Assembly: GCF_001317355.1 (NCBI RefSeq)
Contig: NZ_LKET01000068.1
Span: forward strand, 248,001-312,000
Direction of reading: 5' to 3'
DNA: 64,000 nucleotides
Source of the DNA: Oxobacter pfennigii
GTDB taxonomy: Bacteria > Bacillota > Clostridia > Clostridiales > Oxobacteraceae
Translations under genes and position numbers: made by a program
Notes under the pieces: model-generated
Database searches by the model: none
What the model was told of the DNA's origin: nothing
Seen by the model: only the letters and a program-made list of their open reading frames with translations
Shown: one piece after another, positions 36,130-44,809 of the stretch
Numbering within the stretch: the stretch's first letter is position 1
Layout of the letters: every line of letters begins with the position of its first letter

Positions 36130-36360
36130 TTACCAGATTTTCGGCATTTCCTTGGTTATCTGCTCCACTGCTGCCACTGTCAAGGCGCAGCCTATAAACA
36201 TTATAATCATAGATAAAGTGCGGTTTGTATTGGATAGAAAGCCTCCTACAGTTGCAACGCCAATACCCACAAACGCAAGTATAACCTTGCCTCTTATCTC
36301 TTCGCTCATTAAAAATTCCAGCAAAGACATTTTGGGCTCCTTATCATTTTTAGGACTCAT
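36130..36360 (-). CDS. Small two-helix membrane protein, unknown
   Basis: 76 residues. A charged N-terminal 25 residues, then two hydrophobic helices (about 27-43 and 50-66) and a short charged tail. A very good GAAGGGGAG site 5 bases before the ATG supports a real gene. No family recognised; alone on the minus strand. Confidence 0.7.
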   Translation of the reverse strand: MSPKNDKEPKMSLLEFLMSEEIRGKVILAFVGIGVATVGGFLSNTNRTLSMIIMFIGCALTVAAVEQITKEMPKIW

Positions 36361-36601
36361 ATATTACTCCCCTTCCTGTAATAAAATACTTTCTTTATTA
36401 TTCCCTTTATGTATATTGTAATGCCTCAATAATCATAACTTGTACTCTTTTTATTTTAGCATATATAAGGATAAAAGCCATAGCAGCAGAAAATTTTTCA
36501 AGTAGCGCCCTTTCCTGAAATAAGGTACTATAGTAAAATATAAACATTAAATTTTTCATGTTAATTTAATAGAAATTATGTAACGTATCCGGAGGTTTGC
36601 C

Positions 36602-37288
36602 GTGAAATATAAAGATACATTTGCTGCTGAATTTATAAAAAGGCCTAACCGCTTTATAGCCCATGTACTGCTTAATGGTAAAGAAGAAATCGTCCATGTC
36701 AAAAACACGGGGCGCTGCAGGGAAATATTAATCCCCGGCATTAAAGTCATCCTTGAAAAAGCAGGTAACCCGGACCGTAAAACTGCCTATTCACTTATCG
36801 GCGGCTATAAAGGAGACACCCTTATAAATATAGATTCCCAGGTACCTAATGCTTGCATATTTGAAGGAATACAAAATAAAAAAATCGATGCGCTTAATGA
36901 TGTGATAAAACTAAAAAGAGAGGTCACTTACAAAAATTCCAGATTTGATATATATTTTGAAACTCCATCTGAACAAGGTTTTATCGAGATAAAGGGTGTG
37001 ACGCTGGAACAGAATGGGACAGCCCTCTTTCCCGACGCTCCAACAGAGCGCGGTTATAAGCACGTTAATGAAATGATAGAAGCAATTGATGAAGGCTATA
37101 GAGGGTATATATTTTTCCTGATTCAAATGAAGGGCGTTGACATCTTCACTCCTAATATTAATATGGATCCCGAGTTTTCAAAAGCTTTAAAAAAAGCAAA
37201 GGAAAAGGGAGTAAAAATACTTGCCTTTGATTCATTGGTTAAGGAAAACGAAATAATCGTGGATAAGGAAATAGAGGTTATAATTTAG
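36602..37288 (+). CDS. sfsA: SfsA family DNA/RNA nuclease-like protein
   Basis: 228 residues from a GTG at 36602 with CCGGAGG upstream. Family words: FIKRPNRFIAHVLLNG at the N-terminus, VKNTGRCREIL near residue 37, RFDIYFE and FIEIKGVTLE near 118-132 (a PD-(D/E)xK-like D..E-x-K core), ALFPDAPTERGYKHVNEM near 140. SfsA was first described as a sugar-fermentation stimulation protein; its nuclease-like fold suggests nucleic-acid cleavage. Convergent with the next gene, overlapping by 4 bases. Confidence 0.93.
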   Translation: MKYKDTFAAEFIKRPNRFIAHVLLNGKEEIVHVKNTGRCREILIPGIKVILEKAGNPDRKTAYSLIGGYKGDTLINIDSQVPNACIFEGIQNKKIDALNDVIKLKREVTYKNSRFDIYFETPSEQGFIEIKGVTLEQNGTALFPDAPTERGYKHVNEMIEAIDEGYRGYIFFLIQMKGVDIFTPNINMDPEFSKALKKAKEKGVKILAFDSLVKENEIIVDKEIEVII

Positions 37289-37682
37289 CCTCTGTTTTTC
37301 ATGTGTTCTCTCCAGTCACCCTTGGGTACCAATATACCATTCTTTATTGCATAATCCTCATTGCAATAGATGTATATAAAACAGCCGGTTTTTTCGCCGC
37401 CAATAAGCTCAGCCACAGTTTCCACCCTTTCATAAAGGTTATTCAAGCCCGGTCCGAAGTAATCCTCCAGGCAGTCTATGCTTTTTAAAATTTCCTTTGA
37501 TGAAAACTCTATAAGCTCTCCGAAAACTTCCCCGGTACCCTTAATTAAGGCCGGATAACCTTCCGGCAGATGATATAAATCACCCCTTGTTTTAGCTTTT
37601 CTTATTGAAGCTATACTGTCTTCAAAAAAATTATGTTTGAGGAACCCTCCATCAACGTCCCATAAACAAATATTTTCAGCAT
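37285..37682 (-). pseudogene. Gamma-glutamylcyclotransferase-like (GGCT/AIG2) gene with a one-base frameshift
   Basis: From the ATG at 37682 (AGGGGTGA upstream) the frame reads MLKIFVYGTLMEGSSN, the expected GGCT N-terminus with the YGTL substrate loop, and then stops. The remainder (NFFEDSIASIRKAKTRGDLYHLPEGYPALI, then GELIEF and the catalytic-type Glu region) is in the next frame. Adding one C after AAC near 37635 restores SSNHNFFED and a 133-residue protein. So one base is missing. The family degrades gamma-glutamyl peptides or amines. Whether this is decay or a sequence error is open. Confidence 0.8.
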
Positions 37683-37892
37683 GAAAAATCACCCCTGCTA
37701 TCTCTAAATGTATCTGATATTTTCAATGAAAACTAATATTTAACTGCAATTTATAGTAAATAAAACGTACAAACAAGTTTTCTGAACTATACAAATCATC
37801 AATACTTTTCTATATAGTATACTATGAAATTTTAAAAAACCATTATTTTTCAGGCTGTATTTGCTATAATAGCAATAAAAGGGGGTAATTAA

Positions 37893-39026
37893 ATGGGGCT
37901 ATTTGATTTTATTAAAAGTCAATTTATAGAAGTGATTGAATGGACGGATGACAGCTTGAATACCATGGTATACCGCTTTCCTGTGCATGGTAAGGAAATA
38001 AAGATGGGAGCCCAGCTTACGGTAAGGGAATCTCAGGCGGCGGTATTTGTTAATGAAGGGCAGGTTGCCGACGTATTCGGCCCGGGAAGATACAGCCTTG
38101 ACACACAGAACATGCCTGTTCTTACCAAGCTTAAGTCCTGGCAATATGGATTCAACTCGCCTTTTAAGGCTGAAGTATATTTTGTCAACACTAAACAGTT
38201 TACTGACCAGAAATGGGGTACCACAAATCCGGTGATGATGAGGGATGCAGAATTTGGGATGCTGCGTTTGAGGGCTTTTGGCATATTCTCCTTCCGCATT
38301 GCCGACCCTGTAAAGTTTCTCAAGGAAATATTGGGCACCAACGGAGAATTTGATACCGAAAGTATAGCAGGACAGCTCCGCCGTTCCATAGTATCAGGGA
38401 TATCCGATCTATTAGGAGAGACAAAGGTAGCTGCCATAGACCTTGCCATGTATTATGACGAACTAAGCAGTCAGGCTAAAGAAAAACTGCAGCCCAGATT
38501 TGACACATATGGGCTTACGCTTACATCCTTCTTTTTTGAAAATATATCCCTGCCTGAAGAAGTAGAAAAGGTATTGGATAAAAGGACTTCAATGGGAGTA
38601 ATAGGCAATATGCAGCAGTACGCACAGTACCAGGCAGCAGAAGCTATAAAGGATGCGGCCAATAATCCCGGAGGCGGCATTGCCGGTGCAGGAGTAGGCT
38701 TGGGTGCAGGAGCCGCTCTGGGAAATATGATGGGTGAGGCTTTCAAAACTATGAACCAGCTTCAACAGCCAATGACTATGGAAGATCGGTGTCCCGGCTG
38801 CAATTCGCGAGTACCTGCGGGCTATAAATTTTGTCCTCAATGCGGAAAGCCAATGGCTCCGCCCAGTGAGAAATGCATAAAATGCGGCAGTGAAATTGAC
38901 CAGGGTACGAAATTCTGCCCTGAGTGCGGTACATCTCAAGCAGCCGATTTAGTATGTAAAGGCTGCGGAAACAAATTGAAGCCGGGCTCAAAATTTTGCC
39001 CTGAATGCGGCAATAAAATGCAGTAG
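37893..39026 (+). CDS. SPFH-domain protein with C-terminal zinc ribbons (YdjI-like)
   Basis: 377 residues. An SPFH/stomatin-like domain about 30-230 (WTDDSLNTMVYRFP, AVFVNEGQVADVFGPGRY, LRAFGIFSFRI), a Gly/Ala-rich linker about 255-285, then three CxxC...CxxC zinc ribbons (CPGCNSR..CPQCG, CIKCGSE..CPECG, CKGCGNK..CPECG). No membrane helix, so it would be recruited to the membrane. This layout matches Bacillus YdjI, which works with PspA-like YdjF in membrane-stress response. AAGGGGG precedes the ATG. The next gene, 14 bases on, is its usual partner. Confidence 0.87.
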   Translation: MGLFDFIKSQFIEVIEWTDDSLNTMVYRFPVHGKEIKMGAQLTVRESQAAVFVNEGQVADVFGPGRYSLDTQNMPVLTKLKSWQYGFNSPFKAEVYFVNTKQFTDQKWGTTNPVMMRDAEFGMLRLRAFGIFSFRIADPVKFLKEILGTNGEFDTESIAGQLRRSIVSGISDLLGETKVAAIDLAMYYDELSSQAKEKLQPRFDTYGLTLTSFFFENISLPEEVEKVLDKRTSMGVIGNMQQYAQYQAAEAIKDAANNPGGGIAGAGVGLGAGAALGNMMGEAFKTMNQLQQPMTMEDRCPGCNSRVPAGYKFCPQCGKPMAPPSEKCIKCGSEIDQGTKFCPECGTSQAADLVCKGCGNKLKPGSKFCPECGNKMQ

Positions 39027-39040
39027 GGAGGAACTTACTT

Positions 39041-40162
39041 ATGGAGACTGTACCGGATAATTCTGAAGGTAATATAAAAAGGGAGAGTACCCATAACTAC
39101 CCCTGCCCCTCATGCGGGGGCAATATGGAATTCGCTCCGGAGTGCCAGGCATTAATATGCCCTTATTGCGGAGGCAAAACAGATGTTGAAAAGACAAGTT
39201 ACGGAATACAAGAGCATGATTTTTTTTCTGCCGAAGATACGGCGCATCAAAACTGGGGCAATGAAAAGAGGGTAATACGCTGTCAAAACTGCGGAGCCCA
39301 GACTGTACTGGACGAAACTGATGCAGCAAAATTTTGTGCATTCTGCGGGTCGCCCCATGTTGTGAAACAGGAGGAATCACCGGGTATCGTACCTGAATCC
39401 CTCATACCTTTCAAAATTACCAGAGAGAATGCACTGGAAGGCTTCAAAATGTGGATAAAAAATAGGTTTTTTGCCCCCAAAGCCCTTAAAAATGAGTTCA
39501 AGGGCGGCAGGCTATCCGGGGTATACATACCTTCCTGGACATATGACTCCAATGCATACTCAACATACACGGCAGAAGCCGGTACATATTACTATGAGAC
39601 AGAAACCAGATGGGTGGAGGAAAACGGACATCGCAAAATGGTTACGGAGCAGGTTAGGAAGATAAGGTGGAGATATGTCTCAGGTCGATATGATGAGTTT
39701 TTCAACGATGTACTGGTCAATGCTTCAAATCAGGTGAATGAAGGACTTATGAAAAAGCTGGAGCCCTTTCATTTAAACGAGCTTGTTATGTACAAACCCC
39801 AGTTCCTGTCCGGTTTCCTCGCGGAAAGATATAGCATAAACCTTAAGGAAGGCTGGGACAGGGCGAAAAATCATATCCGTGAGGAAATAAACAACGCAGT
39901 CATCCGGCAAATAAATGCTGATGAAGTCAGGTGCTTATCTGTTGACACTACTTACTGCGATATAAAATTCAAACACATACTGCTGCCTGTATGGATGTCG
40001 GCATATATTTACAAAGGGAAAACCTATAGATATATGGTGAACGGGCAGACCGGGGAAGTCCAGGGTCACGCACCCATAAGCCCTCTTAAGGTGGGTCTGG
40101 TTATCCTCGCATTTATAGCAGTTATATCGGCGTTGGTGTTTATATTCAATAAAAGCAGATAA
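39041..40162 (+). CDS. Zinc-ribbon membrane protein (YdjG-like partner of the SPFH protein)
   Basis: 373 residues. Two or three N-terminal zinc ribbons (CPSCGGN..CPYCGG; CQNCGAQ..CAFCG) in residues 20-110, a long middle region (about 120-330) with VYIPSWTYDSNAYSTYTAEAG and FLSGFLAERYS, and one C-terminal membrane helix (about 347-368). It resembles YdjG, the membrane anchor for the YdjI/YdjF assembly. No PspA-like gene is present here, so the pair stands without the expected third member. AGGGAGG precedes the ATG. Confidence 0.82.
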   Translation: METVPDNSEGNIKRESTHNYPCPSCGGNMEFAPECQALICPYCGGKTDVEKTSYGIQEHDFFSAEDTAHQNWGNEKRVIRCQNCGAQTVLDETDAAKFCAFCGSPHVVKQEESPGIVPESLIPFKITRENALEGFKMWIKNRFFAPKALKNEFKGGRLSGVYIPSWTYDSNAYSTYTAEAGTYYYETETRWVEENGHRKMVTEQVRKIRWRYVSGRYDEFFNDVLVNASNQVNEGLMKKLEPFHLNELVMYKPQFLSGFLAERYSINLKEGWDRAKNHIREEINNAVIRQINADEVRCLSVDTTYCDIKFKHILLPVWMSAYIYKGKTYRYMVNGQTGEVQGHAPISPLKVGLVILAFIAVISALVFIFNKSR

Positions 40163-40168
40163 TATAAC

Positions 40169-40196
40169 AAGCCCCTGCTTTTGCAAGGGCTTTTAT
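40169..40196 (+). terminator. Rho-independent terminator
   Basis: AAGCCC-C-TGC pairs with GCA-A-GGGCTT (one C-A mismatch), TTTT loop, TTTTA tail. Ends the SPFH/zinc-ribbon operon. Confidence 0.8.
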
Positions 40197-40197
40197 A

Positions 40198-40332
40198 TTA
40201 AATTTTTTTATTGTTTTTACGCCTTTTATCCTTGCCGGCATCTATATGCCTGCCTGACATATAGATAGCCCATATTCCCCCTGCAATAAATAACACAAAA
40301 ACTATTGCCAGAAAGATTCTTATAGGCTCCAC
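40198..40332 (-). CDS. 44-residue single-helix membrane miniprotein
   Basis: GTG start at 40332 with an excellent GGGAGGTGAG site 4 bases upstream. The product has one hydrophobic helix (about residues 5-25, IFLAIVFVLFIAGGIWAIYM) and a strongly basic tail (KDKRRKNNKK), so N-out/C-in topology is expected. It starts 17 bases after the 123-residue gene and is probably translated from the same message. No family recognised. Confidence 0.65.
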   Translation of the reverse strand: MEPIRIFLAIVFVLFIAGGIWAIYMSGRHIDAGKDKRRKNNKKI

Positions 40333-40349
40333 TTAACTCACCTCCCTTT

Positions 40350-40721
40350 TTAAAATTCAGGAAGCGAGTATCCCCCTTTATATTTAGACCCGTTGAACCT
40401 CACTGCATTCAATTCCATTAATTTTTTTGCAACATAAACGGTTATATATAAGGCTATGAACTTCAATATCAATACCAAAACTGCATACTCTGATTTTATT
40501 CCATTATATATGGCTGTTGTTTTATGATGGACACATGTTTTCTCACTTGGAGTGTATAAATCTATGAAAGAAACATTCCGAGAAAAAGTATATGCGCAAT
40601 CGGCTCTGCTTTCTGGATGGGTTTTTAAGACATCAAAGCCGGTGTTTAAAAATGGAGTTTTTAAAATATATAAGATAGCAATTATGCTTAAAAACAACCT
40701 GTTTTTTTCATGTCTTCTCAT
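40350..40721 (-). CDS. Hypothetical membrane protein, 123 residues
   Basis: An N-terminal hydrophobic segment (about 9-25), a polar middle with two Cys, and a second hydrophobic helix (about 80-98), ending with a KGGYSLPEF tail. AGAAGGAA is placed 8 bases before the ATG. It is followed closely by the 44-residue membrane miniprotein. I recognise no family. Confidence 0.55.
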   Translation of the reverse strand: MRRHEKNRLFLSIIAILYILKTPFLNTGFDVLKTHPESRADCAYTFSRNVSFIDLYTPSEKTCVHHKTTAIYNGIKSEYAVLVLILKFIALYITVYVAKKLMELNAVRFNGSKYKGGYSLPEF

Positions 40722-40740
40722 AAAGGTATTCCTTCTTTTG

Positions 40741-41268
40741 TTAAAAATATAATAGAATTCCTAAAATACCTGATATCAATACTGCAACAATGGGATTAAG
40801 TTTGAATTTAAACAGCGTTAAAAATATCCCTATGCATATTAAAATACTTTTTATATCAACAAATGCCACTTTGCCTATAGATACAATTGATGATGCTATA
40901 AGCACAATTACTGCCGGCCTTATACCGTTAAACAGAGCTTTTAATATTTTATTGTCTTTAAACTTGAAAAAATATCTTGCTGCAATGGTGGACAATATTA
41001 TACATACCATTACAACTCCTATAGTACCTGCCAAAGCCCCTGCAATACCTGCCACCCTATAGCCTACAAAAGTAGAACTGTTAACGGCAATTGGCCCCGG
41101 AGTCATCTCTGCAATGGCTAAGATATCGATGAATTCATTGGGGCTTAACCACTTATGTATTTCAACAATCTCAGTTTGTATAAAGGGTATCATCGCATAA
41201 CCGCCGCCAAAAGTAAAGGCGCCAATTTTTAAGAAAGTAAGAAATATATCAATTATTTTCTCCAACAT
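40741..41268 (-). CDS. chrA: Chromate transporter-type protein ChrA, half-size
   Basis: 175 residues with the CHR-domain signature FGGGYAMIPFIQ near residue 20, EMTPGPIAVNSSTFVGYRVAG near 54-74 and five to six helices. Half-size CHR proteins work in pairs of opposite topology. Overlaps its partner gene by 20 bases. Chromate or sulphate efflux is the family's described role; in anaerobes the real substrate is often unclear. Confidence 0.88.
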   Translation of the reverse strand: MLEKIIDIFLTFLKIGAFTFGGGYAMIPFIQTEIVEIHKWLSPNEFIDILAIAEMTPGPIAVNSSTFVGYRVAGIAGALAGTIGVVMVCIILSTIAARYFFKFKDNKILKALFNGIRPAVIVLIASSIVSIGKVAFVDIKSILICIGIFLTLFKFKLNPIVAVLISGILGILLYF

Positions 41269-41803
41269 TTTTCTTACCCCCTTTATATTCTATTGCCACT
41301 CCGATAAGGCCTGATATGATTATAATAAATATGGGATGAACTTTAAAGAGTAAAAGTACAACTACCAAAGCACCTATTATTATATTAAACTTTGATACTC
41401 CAACATTTTTCCCCAGCTTGAAAACCGCATAAGCAAGCAATGACACTACTGCCGGACGTACTCCTTTAAAAATTAATTCCACCACTCTGTACTGTGTAAA
41501 ATGTGCAAAGAACATTGCAATTGTAAGTATTATAATAAAGGATGGAAGTACTCCGCCTAAACAGGCAACCGCTACTCCGGGCAGCCCAAATAATTTATAA
41601 CCTAGTATTGCTGCTGTGTTGATTGCAAATACACCTGGAAGCGACTGAGCTATTGCTATAATATCTAAAAATTCTTCTTCCGTTGTCCACTTTTTCTTAT
41701 TGCATATTTCCTCTTGAACGAGGGGAACCATTGCATAACCGCCGCCTATTGTAAATGCTCCGATTTTAAAGAACACCATGAAAAGTTCAAGTAATTTTAC
41801 CAA
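41249..41803 (-). CDS. chrA: Chromate transporter-type protein ChrA, half-size (partner)
   Basis: 184 residues, TTG start at 41803 with CAGGAGGTG upstream. CHR signature IGGGYAMVPLVQEE near residue 20 and AQSLPGVFAINTAAILGYKLFG near 52-73. Paralogue of the following gene; together they form the usual short-ChrA pair. Only 23 bases after an Lrp-type regulator, which probably controls the operon. Confidence 0.88.
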   Translation of the reverse strand: MVKLLELFMVFFKIGAFTIGGGYAMVPLVQEEICNKKKWTTEEEFLDIIAIAQSLPGVFAINTAAILGYKLFGLPGVAVACLGGVLPSFIIILTIAMFFAHFTQYRVVELIFKGVRPAVVSLLAYAVFKLGKNVGVSKFNIIIGALVVVLLLFKVHPIFIIIISGLIGVAIEYKGGKKNVGENN

Positions 41804-41826
41804 TGTCTGGACACCTCCTGTAACTA

Positions 41827-42285
41827 TTATATTCTGATACTTTTTCTGGTTTTTATTCTGGATATAATAAGATTGCTTTCAATATTGACAATGCCCGGTA
41901 TCACATAAATCTCCTCCCGCAAGAATTTTTCCAGGTCTTCATTCAATTCCATAACAGCATGAACATGGAGATTGGAAGATCCGGTCATCTGATATATATC
42001 GGTTATTTGCTCTTTAGATGCAAGTTCAGCGGCCACCTGATAAAGATATCTAGGCTCAGCCTCTATATCAAAAAAAGCCGAAACTGTCCTTCCGACCTTT
42101 TGGGGATTTATTATTATACTGTATTGCTCAATAACACCCTCTTTCTCCAAAGCCTCTATGCGGCTTTTAACTGCGACTCTTGAAAGGTTTACGTTTTTTC
42201 CGATTTCGCTGTATGACATCCTGGAGTTTTGAGTCAGCAGATCAAGTATCTGCTGATCTATAGCATCTAAATTATTAAATTTCAT
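41827..42285 (-). CDS. Lrp/AsnC-family transcriptional regulator
   Basis: 152 residues. N-terminal HTH (about 8-60; LDAIDQQILDLLTQNSRMSYSEIGKNVNLSRVAVKSRI) and a RAM effector domain (about 70-145) with the HVHAVMELNEDLEKFL and GIVNIESNLIIS segments. First gene of an operon with two chrA halves. AAAGGATGGGAG precedes the ATG. Lrp proteins usually sense amino acids; here the link to an anion exporter suggests another cue. Confidence 0.9.
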   Translation of the reverse strand: MKFNNLDAIDQQILDLLTQNSRMSYSEIGKNVNLSRVAVKSRIEALEKEGVIEQYSIIINPQKVGRTVSAFFDIEAEPRYLYQVAAELASKEQITDIYQMTGSSNLHVHAVMELNEDLEKFLREEIYVIPGIVNIESNLIISRIKTRKSIRI

Positions 42286-42572
42286 ATTGCTCCCATCCTT
42301 TCAATTAACTATACAATTTAAAAGACACTAATTATTACAATACGTAATAGTTTTATTACACTTATACATTATATCATTAAAATGTTGAACACTTATTAAA
42401 ATTCTTTATTGCGTTTTGTAGTTTTTTTGTTTATGCATTGATGTTTTTCTTTCCTTTTGTGAATTATATCTTTATTAATCGGACATTTGTAATTCACACA
42501 CTTACATATATTATCTGAAACACTAGATTTTATGCTGTATCAAGCAATCGAAACATGTGTATGGCGCAAGGT
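42286..42572. other. AT-rich intergenic region upstream of the dpp leader
   Basis: About 290 bases with no supported gene. A 50-codon open frame beginning near 42554 has no ribosome site and runs into the terminator hairpin, so I do not call it. Confidence 0.5.
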
Positions 42573-42601
42573 TTGACTTTCATTTTTGCTTATGCTATCT
42601 T
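42573..42601 (+). promoter_or_regulatory. Promoter of the dpp leader RNA
   Basis: TTGACT and TATCTT with a 17-base spacer. Transcription would begin near 42608, giving a leader of about 125 bases up to a strong terminator. Confidence 0.55.
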
Positions 42602-42698
42602 TTTAATAAATATTTATCAATTTAATAAGGCACACCAAACAAACACCATATTCTTGATAGCAGTATCCGGCGATTTAGTTCTTTTTAAGAGTGTCATG

Positions 42699-42733
42699 CC
42701 TCCAAATGAATAATTATTCATTTGGAGGTTTTT
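42699..42733 (+). terminator. Terminator inside the dpp leader (possible attenuator)
   Basis: Perfect 13-bp stem (CCTCCAAATGAAT with its complement), AATT loop, TTTTT tail. It lies about 150 bases before the first permease gene, with no gene of its own upstream on this strand. GGCACAC (near 42628) can pair with GTGTCATGCC, whose final CC is the start of the terminator arm, as in riboswitch-type platforms. Confidence 0.85.
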
Positions 42734-42885
42734 GTATAATGATTAAATTGTCGAAATTTTTTGTATTTTCTATTTAAGGGGGTGAAGGTAATAATTTTCT
42801 GTTCAATTAATGCAGAGCATGCAATAACTATTTTTATTTCTGCTTTATATATGGTATATCAAAAAAATAGTCGAGGTGAGATGAT

Positions 42886-43827
42886 TTGCTAAACTATATA
42901 ATCAAACGTCTTATTCAGCTTATACCCGTATTGATAGGCGTATCCATCGTGGTATTCTTGATGATTTATCTTATCCCTGGTGATGCCGCTGAAATTATCG
43001 GTGGTCCTGCCGCTACTGCAGATGAGGTCGCAAATATAAGGATTAAACTTGGATTGGACAGGCCTATGCATGAACAGTATTTAAGATATATGTCAGGAGT
43101 ATTAAAAGGTGATCTGGGTTTTTCATTTCAGACCGGCCAGCCGGTGTCCGAAGCAATTAAAACCAGATATGTCAATACTTTTAAATTGGCAGTTTTCAGT
43201 GCAGTTGTGGCTGCCATTATCGGAGTGTGTGCAGGAATCATAGCCGCTGTAAAACAAAATTCCTGGTTTGATTATCTTTGTATGTCTGTTGCAACCTTGG
43301 GGATATCTGCTCCTACTTTCTGGATTGGCCTTATGCTTATTATCGTATTTTGTGTGAAATTCAAAATATTCACCATATCAGGATTCACGGGGCAAATATG
43401 GACAAAGGAAGGTTTAAAAGGCATGGTGCTTCCTGCCGTAACTCTTGGTTTTAACTCTGCAGCTATGATAGCCAGAATGACCCGTTCTTCAGTGCTTGAA
43501 ATAATCCATCAGGATTACATACATACCGCAAGAGCCAAGGGATTAAGTGAAAAAATTGTTGTGTTAAAGCATGCATTAAAAAATTCTTTGATTCCGATAG
43601 TTACAGTTATCGGTGTTAATTTCGGAAGCCTTCTTGGAGGAACAGTTGTCGTTGAATCGGTATTTGCTATTAATGGAATTGGAAGGCTTATGGTTCAGGC
43701 TATAAACGCCAGGGATTTTCCCATGGTTCAGGGCGCGGTTTTAATTGTTGCTACTACCTTTGTACTGGTAAATCTCATAACCGATATAATATATGCTGCT
43801 ATAGATCCAAGGATATCTTACAAGTAG
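42886..43827 (+). CDS. dppB: Dipeptide/oligopeptide ABC transporter permease (DppB-like)
   Basis: 313 residues, TTG start at 42886 with CGAGGTGAG upstream. Typical N-terminus LNYIIKRLIQLIPVLIGVSIVVFLM and the GDLGFSFQTGQPV loop, six helices, and the EAA-type coupling motif HTARAKGLSEK near residue 218. It forms the membrane channel with the next gene. First gene of a dppBCADF-nif3 operon. Confidence 0.92.
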   Translation: MLNYIIKRLIQLIPVLIGVSIVVFLMIYLIPGDAAEIIGGPAATADEVANIRIKLGLDRPMHEQYLRYMSGVLKGDLGFSFQTGQPVSEAIKTRYVNTFKLAVFSAVVAAIIGVCAGIIAAVKQNSWFDYLCMSVATLGISAPTFWIGLMLIIVFCVKFKIFTISGFTGQIWTKEGLKGMVLPAVTLGFNSAAMIARMTRSSVLEIIHQDYIHTARAKGLSEKIVVLKHALKNSLIPIVTVIGVNFGSLLGGTVVVESVFAINGIGRLMVQAINARDFPMVQGAVLIVATTFVLVNLITDIIYAAIDPRISYK

Positions 43828-43838
43828 GAGGTGCAATT

Positions 43839-44741
43839 ATGGCAGAAATTAGCAAAGACACGCAGGCAGAAAAAAAAGTTAAAAACCGCAGTTCAAAAAA
43901 ACCCGGGCTAGGATTATGGAAAAGGCTCAAGAAAAACAAATTAGCCATGGCGGGACTTTTCATAGTATCAATAATTTTTATTGTTGCCCTCTTTGCTCCT
44001 TTGATTTCCCCTTACGACCCTGATAAGCAGGATGTGACCATCCGCCTTTTGAAAATAGGCTCCCCTGGGCATATCTTAGGCACTGATGAATACGGCAGAG
44101 ACTTATTGAGCAGAGTCATATACGGTGCACGAATTTCTCTTCTGGTCGGATTTTGTTCAGTAGCTTTTGGGCTGATTTTCGGAGTAATATTAGGCCTTGT
44201 ATCAGGATACTATTCAAAGCTTGACAGTATAATAATGAGAATCGTCGATATACTTTTGGCTTTCCCCGGAGTCCTCTTGGCTCTCGCCATAGTTTCAGCT
44301 CTTGGCCCCGGAATAATAAATGTAATAATCGCCATTGGAATATGGTCTGTACCTACCGTTGCAAGAGTTGTAAGAAGTACCGTGCTTTATATAAAAGAGC
44401 TTGACTATGTTACGGCTGCCAGAGCACTTGGGGATACAGACTTCAATATAATATTCAGAGAAATTCTTCCTAATTGCATATCACCGATTATTGTATATGC
44501 TACCATGAGACTGGCGACAGCAATTCTGTCCGCTGCCACATTAAGCTTTCTTGGCCTTGGTGCCCAGCCTCCGATGGCTGAATGGGGTGCCATGGCTTCA
44601 ACAGGAAGAAATTTCATATATCAAGCTCCCCATCTTACCCTCATACCCGGTGCTGCCATAATAATTGTGGTATTTGGCTTTAACTCCTTAGGCGATGGTT
44701 TGAGGGATGCACTTGACCCTAACCTTAAAAATAATCTGTAG
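43839..44741 (+). CDS. dppC: Dipeptide/oligopeptide ABC transporter permease (DppC-like)
   Basis: 300 residues. A charged, Lys-rich N-terminal tail (about 1-30), the OppC_N segment, HILGTDEYGRDLLSRVIYGARISLLVG near 78, EAA motif TAARALGDTDF near 200 and the WGAMASTGR loop. Six helices. It pairs with the preceding permease; 11 bases between genes and a GTAGGAGG ribosome site. Confidence 0.93.
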   Translation: MAEISKDTQAEKKVKNRSSKKPGLGLWKRLKKNKLAMAGLFIVSIIFIVALFAPLISPYDPDKQDVTIRLLKIGSPGHILGTDEYGRDLLSRVIYGARISLLVGFCSVAFGLIFGVILGLVSGYYSKLDSIIMRIVDILLAFPGVLLALAIVSALGPGIINVIIAIGIWSVPTVARVVRSTVLYIKELDYVTAARALGDTDFNIIFREILPNCISPIIVYATMRLATAILSAATLSFLGLGAQPPMAEWGAMASTGRNFIYQAPHLTLIPGAAIIIVVFGFNSLGDGLRDALDPNLKNNL

Positions 44742-44809
44742 TTTGGGTGAGTATATGCTCACTTAAAATAAATCAGCCAATTAATTTTAAAAAATGGAGG
44801 AATGAAAAA

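Noticed and set aside
42554-42713. Roughly 50-codon frame MCMAQGLTF... in the dpp leader
   Set aside because: No ribosome site; it starts before the predicted promoter's -35 and ends inside the terminator stem.
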